A stretch of DNA of 64,000 bases. Origin: Cyathus striatus (taxonomy: Eukaryota > Basidiomycota > Agaricomycetes > Agaricales > Nidulariaceae). The stretch spans positions 6,510,001 through 6,574,000 of the forward strand of contig JAOVFP010000002.1 of the NCBI GenBank assembly GCA_025738555.1, read 5' to 3'. This document shows positions 59,218 to 64,000 of the stretch, piece by piece (within the stretch, counting starts at the first letter, position 1; each line of letters begins with the position of its first letter). The notes below the pieces were generated by a model. That model was not told where the DNA came from. It was given only the letters and a program-made list of their open reading frames with translations, and searched no databases. A program made the position numbers and the translations under genes.

Positions 59218-60812
59218 GAGAGAAAAGTTTTTGAAGGACAACTGAAACCTGTATCACATGCTAGTATTGATCCTGTTCATATAATATGTCCTATAGCTGC
59301 AGAGTGCGAGACATTGAGTTGTAAAGGACAGGCATTACATGTGCATACTAAAATAAGGGATATACCTACAGCAACATTAATTAAAGGCTCAAAAATATTT
59401 GAATATGCTTATGTGGTGTCAGGTGTTTGTAAAATATGTAAAACATTATATTCTGCAGAGCATGAATGTGCCCATGATGAAACACAGGGATATTACAAGG
59501 TTCATTTAAACTCTGCTAAATATTTGAAAGTAGGACAAAAGCTATGGGTAGATAGAGCATTTTCCCAAAGTGTTCTGAATAGTATATATAGTTTTCATGC
59601 ATCTGCTGCAGCCTATACCAAATATTGGAACAATAGCTTTGGAAATGGAAAGGAAATAAGTTGCAGACAAGTCTGACAGGCTTTTATACATGAATCAATA
59701 TGCATGGTTGCTAAACCATCTGGTGTTAATTTTATTGGTCTTGGTGGACTTTCAATTACTGGATTAACAGAAGAAGCATTTGCAAAGTTGGGTGAAAATG
59801 GAAATATATGTGCATCACATGGTCACAGTTGCTCAGAGCATACACAGCCTTACAGAGAAACCCAAGACTCACCACCAGATGACAGTGCAACAGTTAAAAT
59901 GGTAGTAATTGATGGGATTGTTATGGGGCCACAGGTAATGCACAACCAAATATAAGTAATATTATACTAATATATATTTTAAGCACTGTGCATATGACAA
60001 TTGTTCTAATACACTTGTAAACCATAGAGGAGGTGTGTTTTGTGATGTTCATAACCTGGAATTTGGAGCAAAATGTTGTGTTTGTGACTGTCCAAATCAA
60101 AAGATAAATAATACACAAGCTTGCAATGAGCACCAGGAAATGTGGCAAAAATATAACTTAGAACATAGTTCAGACTACTTAAATGGTGCATGAAGAATGC
60201 TTTGTAAACCAGCTGAAAATCTACCTTGGAATAAAACCAGAAGAAGACATGTTCAGCAGCCTCATGATGAATCAGATAATGAAATTTCAAACAAAAAACA
60301 TTATTTTAGTGCCTCTTGCTATTATTGTGTAGAGACAATATGTGGTCCATGTGGTGCTGTAATTGCATGGACAAAGTTTGTGAAGTCAGAGTCAGCAACC
60401 AATATACTTAAGTTCTTGGAAGATGTTTTTCTTAATGAAGAATCAAGACCAGACTATATATGTATTGATAAGGCATGTAAGGTTCTTAGAACAGCAGTTG
60501 CAAATGGAAGTTGGGTATATTGGTTTAAAGGTAGCCACTTTGTAGTGGATGGGTATCACTATACAAATCATCGCTCGGATGATTACCTTTGTAGGAAGTG
60601 GTGTAATCCTGCACCTCAAGATGGTTCTGCACCAAATCTTGTTTACATAGCACAAGATAGAGATGGTGAAAAATATTATAAATGGGCATTCAATACACAA
60701 GCCTGTGAACAGCTAAATTCATGGCTTGGTGGATTTGAATCTATAATGAAATGCATGACTCCAAGCAACTTTAATTGGTTCATACATTCTATGATCTTTC
60801 ATCATACTCAAC

Positions 60813-61504
60813 TAGGGGTGGTCACAGATAGCCAGTATCCGAATATCTGCAGATATTATCTGTTTTTGGTACTGTCAGATTGGATACAGATATCTTCCCA
60901 CAGATATTCAGATAATCCGCAGATATCTGCTCAATGCATACCTTAATTTCCTTGCACACTGACTATTATCTGCTTATACCCCACTTTAAAATCATATATA
61001 TAAAATAATAAATGTATTCTTCTATTTTACATACTTTTTCTAAGAAATAAACCAGTCATTGTATTTCTATGTTTAAATAAGTGTCATTTTCAGAATTTCA
61101 TAGAATTTGTGACATGAAAGGGACCAGTCACACATTGTAATCAGGGCTATCACTTTAATAAATGTCACATACATTTTATGTAATTCAATTCAATTGCAAA
61201 TAGGCGAAGTACAATTCAAGGCTTATACTGCAACTTTAGCTCTTTTGAATTTTTGTATTGTATTTTTGTGCTTATGGTATGTAAATATGAGCCCTGCTAT
61301 TTTACAACTTCAACAACCTAAAAATCATGGAAATCGGTAAAGAACTACAATAGATAAACTAGAATTAAGTTGTATCTCTATGCTAAGGTAAGCTAGCACA
61401 GATGAGAGCCGAGATCTGCAGATACCATCCAATCTCTATCTGAATTTTATTTTATCTGACGGATATTATCCGGATTCATCTGGATCTATCCATGACCAGC
61501 CCTA
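60813..61504. mobile_element. hAT-like MITE with 8-bp target duplication
   Basis: Ends TAGGGGTGGTCACAGATA and its near-complement TATCCATGACCAGCCCTA. The target duplication TACTCAAC is at 60805-60812 and 61505-61512. Interior rich in CAGATAT/ATCCG repeats near both ends. Removing it and one TACTCAAC joins HHTQ to HVIKQQNSQNFSTISEDL and the normal stop of the KDZ gene, which proves the insertion. Confidence 0.9.
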
Positions 61505-61592
61505 TACTCAACATGTAATAAAACAGCAGAACAGCCAAAATTTTAGCACTATTAGTGAAGATCTAGAACTTGATGATGGTACTGAAATATAA

Positions 61593-62310
61593 TTTCTATG
61601 TAATATTTTTATATATGGTGTGAAATATAATAGGTAATAGTAATATTAATGATTATAGTAATAATGCCTCTAAGTGTAATAATAATGAAAGTACCTAGTC
61701 ACATCATGTTGGCATGACAACCAAGTAGTAATAGAGATGTGGTAGGGAGATAATAGATTGTTGTTATCAATGCTGAGATGTGTGGGAAAATGTGTATGAG
61801 AATTAATTGAGACCCTATAAAACACCTACATATCTTGTTAAGTCCACCTGGAATTCACCTGGAGTCCTGATCCCTTACTTACAATAATATATTAAAACAA
61901 ATGCTAATACACCTAATTTCTTGTGAAGTCCACCCAGAGTCCACCTGGAGTCCACCTGGAGTCCTGAACCCTTACTTAAGAACACACCTGAGATATCAGG
62001 ACCCAGTGGAAAATACAGACTCCATCAGAACTCCATCAGAAGTCCACCCAAGTCCTGAACCCTTACCTAAGAACACACCTAAGATATCAGGACCCAGTGG
62101 AAATTACAGACTCCATCAGGACTCCGTATATTCCAACAGGATGCCACCAGGACAATATCCATTCCATCAGGACTCCATCTGGACAATATTCATTTCACCA
62201 GAACTCCACCCAGACTCCAGCTGAACAAGCTGGAGTCCATTTGGAATATCCAGACTATATTAGGTCCACCCAGAGTCTGGCCGGAGTGGGGGGGGGAGTG
62301 TAAAGTACTG
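61593..62310. repeat. Subterminal repeats at right end of element C
   Basis: From about 61840 the sequence is dominated by TCCACCTGGAGTCC, GAACCCTTACTTAAGAACAC and ATATCAGGACCCAGTGGAAA repeats. Mirror-image relatives lie at 53450-53710. 61593-61840 is AT-rich with no gene seen. Confidence 0.7.
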
Positions 62311-63658
62311 GGAAGTGGCCTCATTGTTCACTGAATTTCTCACTGACAATAGCAGTACCATGGAAACATTCAGGAGATCCACTGCTCATACATTCAGGAT
62401 GACAAGTTTATCCAAAACTCCAAGACCAGTATTGCTGGAATGGCCACATTCAATTCAGTTACCAAGGACTTCTGTGATGCATAAAGGCTTCCTTTAATGA
62501 CACCCGCAACTCCAGAACAAGGGTGGACTTACCAACATGGAGCAAGACTATAGCCAACTGATGATTTGGGTCCTAAATGTCTGGGACAACCATGCAATGA
62601 ATGTGCTCTGGCTTGGCATTGCCTACTCCAGCAACCTCCTGCCACCAACTCCAGTATTCTTCATGAAAATTGCCCCACAGACTATGGTGTTCCCAGCAAG
62701 ATTGAGATGTCTGAGGCTCAAAGAAAACCAACTGCATGGATCAATGTGGACTGCAAAGTGGTCACGAGGGAGGAGGTAGATAGGTGGAGGTGTTGCATGT
62801 TGCAAAGAAGCTCATTGTTTGCATGAAGGCAGGATGGTAAATGATGACACATGCAAACAAAGTTGGTCCCCAACTCTAAATGACTTTGGTCAATCCTACC
62901 TCACCTATCACAACATCTTCCATCAATGCTTGTACATTTCGCCTGTAACATTCCTGTTGGAGCACGAGCTCAAATCTTACTTGCCATACGCCAGTATTTG
63001 GCATTCATATATATTACCATGCCAAATGTTGTCATTGAGTAAGTTGAACAGTTCTGTGTTTGTGTTGCTGACTTTAAATGCTGAAAGTGACTATGTTTTA
63101 GGACCATTACATATGATTACAACTATGCATGAGTAGAAGCTTCCTTTCTTGATACAGGGTACCTACACATGTTTTCGACTGTACTCTATGTGTAGTAGAA
63201 ATGGTGGATCACTAATAGTAGCAGTAAGCAACCACATCTTTCATGATATTTCCCTCTGACAATCATTCTTCATGCAGAATCATTTGTATTGTAGCTACAC
63301 TTAAAAGCACAGTAATATGATACAGTCATTTGAACACTCTAAATATAGTGGGACATATGATGTTTTAAGTGTATCAAGAAGAGCTGCTGCCATTGTTGTG
63401 TGTATCATGAGTTTCTTCTTGCTATATTCTTTCGCCCTTTCTATCGGTTTGTTCCTTCTCTGTTTATTTTCTCCTTCATTTCCTCGTTCCCTTCCACCAT
63501 TGTTCTTCCATTTTACCTGTTCACTGTGTTGAGGATGGTGGTTCATGTTGAGCAGGGGAAGGTGGTTGAGAGAGGGTTGGTGTTTATCTAAGGTACCTCT
63601 TTATTCTCCTGTTCATCTACTCCATACTTACTTACATGTAGAACACCATTCCCTACAG
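62311..63658. other. Unrecognised, probably decayed transposon DNA
   Basis: Open pieces on the plus strand such as 62566-62826 (CLGQPCNECALAWHCLLQ, then VTREEVDRWRCC) look like degraded coding sequence with Cys pairs, but I cannot assign a family. The rest is AT-rich with no clear gene or RNA. Confidence 0.4.
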
Positions 63659-63970
63659 ATGACACAGAAGCAGAAGCAACAAGCAAGAAACTACTCTCCA
63701 TGGCATCCTACTATCACATCACTTTCTCCTCCTCCTACCACAACAGCAACAGAATCAAACTCATTCACAACAGCCCTTCCTACAGATCCACACTTTTCCC
63801 ATCTGCATCCACAACAACCACCACTGCCACCACCACCATCATCAGTGTCAGCTGCGGGATGCACAGAACCAAAACCACTCCCTCCTCCTGTACCCACCAG
63901 ACCTACCAAAATCGACCTTGAAACACACACACATAATCGTTTCATTCATGCATCTGGTAGTAGCATGTGA
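63659..63970 (+). CDS. Possible Pro/Thr/Ser-rich coding exon
   Basis: ATG 63659 opens a 103-codon frame (MTQKQKQQARNYSPWHPTIT onward) rich in Pro, Ser and Thr, ending at 63970 near the window edge. Low-complexity composition means it could be spurious. No family recognised. It may be the first exon of a gene continuing outside the window. Confidence 0.3.
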   Translation: MTQKQKQQARNYSPWHPTITSLSPPPTTTATESNSFTTALPTDPHFSHLHPQQPPLPPPPSSVSAAGCTEPKPLPPPVPTRPTKIDLETHTHNRFIHASGSSM

Positions 63971-64000
63971 AGTGATGATGGGGTGGGGAGTAGACTTCCT

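Larger units (their letters stand above)
58035..61592 (+). pseudogene. KDZ-type transposase with CxC-like cysteine cluster, broken
   Basis: Open pieces in order: hydrophobic/helical N-part to about 58576 (DVFSEFILSNFGSNITLSAT, then LLKLYLLQSK), a 640-base insertion, then VFEGQLKPVSHASIDPVHII from 59222, a Cys cluster (CKICKTLY, CAHDE), HCAYDNCSNT and CCVCDCPNQ after an intron near 59935-59982, and the KDZ core YICIDKACKVLRTAVANGSW, VDGYHYTNHRSDDYLCRKWC and NTQACEQLNSWLGGFES. The coding end resumes after the MITE and stops with TAA 61590-61592. Lesions: TGA 59674-59676 where relatives have Trp, TGA 60191-60193 where relatives have Arg, and two insertions. DNA transposase family recalled from Agaricomycete genomes. 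Confidence 0.75.
53411..62310 (+). mobile_element. 8.9-kb KDZ-type DNA transposon, element C
   Basis: The left end is GAGGTCTTTACACTCCCCCC and the right end GGGGGGGAGTGTAAAGTACTG. The terminal inverted repeats extend about 41 bases with roughly four mismatches, including GTCCACCCAGAGTC. Subterminal repeats of TCCACCTGGAGTCC type lie inside both ends (53450-53710 and 61840-62290). Between are a tRNA-like module, hairpin arrays, the companion gene and a KDZ transposase gene. No clean target duplication is visible; the six bases outside TTTACACT recur in other elements and may belong to the end. Confidence 0.65.

Overview
The window looks like a basidiomycete (Agaricomycete-type) nuclear genome. 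Most introns are about 50 nt, have GT-AG (occasionally GC-AG) ends and often interrupt codons. The gene content also fits: expanded AIG1/septin-like P-loop GTPases, a TKL-type kinase, GH16 glucanases with GPI-type tails, an F-box protein and KDZ-type transposons. I cannot name a species. Gene models were spliced by hand; exon lengths were checked for phase, and the intact models are multiples of three.

Layout. 0-10.6 kb: a GTPase gene (minus strand) with a tandemly repeated 3' end; a fragment of a Nudix gene fused to a dead GH16 copy; a 1.3-kb foldback element; two intact seven-exon GH16 genes. 11-13.5 kb: a TIR element carrying a small minus-strand gene and a near-perfect 1.17-kb palindrome with a Tc1-like foldback MITE at its exact centre. 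16-17.5 kb: the intact parent Nudix (CoA diphosphatase-like) gene. 18-39.4 kb: a cluster of nine GTPase loci, a tenth lying at the left edge. The most unusual is one minus-strand gene that appears to encode a kinase fused to a GTPase (12 exons, 856 aa). Head-to-head to it is a divergent GTPase, followed by six tandem plus-strand copies (three intact, three broken), an F-box gene, and a minus-strand GTPase whose C-terminus carries a short Asn/Gly-rich motif of the kind I recall at the N-termini of Agaricomycete NACHT proteins. Every GTPase locus whose exon could be delimited encodes its P-loop on an exon of exactly 34 nt, and several end with an intron immediately before the stop codon.

40.6-64 kb: a transposon graveyard that is visibly AT-richer and CpG-poor. 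It holds MITEs with TA or 8-bp target-site duplications, two colinear copies of a large KDZ-type element (one truncated, one 8.9 kb with 41-bp inverted ends), nested insertions, a minisatellite, tRNA-like modules at a fixed distance from element ends, and long arrays of a roughly 20-nt inverted repeat. The KDZ transposase is broken by TGG-to-TGA and CGA-to-TGA type stops.

Interpretation (inference). The GTPase/kinase cluster behaves like a birth-and-death, possibly immunity- or self/non-self-related locus, with duplication, frameshifts and transposon insertions at gene ends. The kinase-GTPase fusion and the motif-tagged GTPase are the best candidates for an undescribed signalling system.
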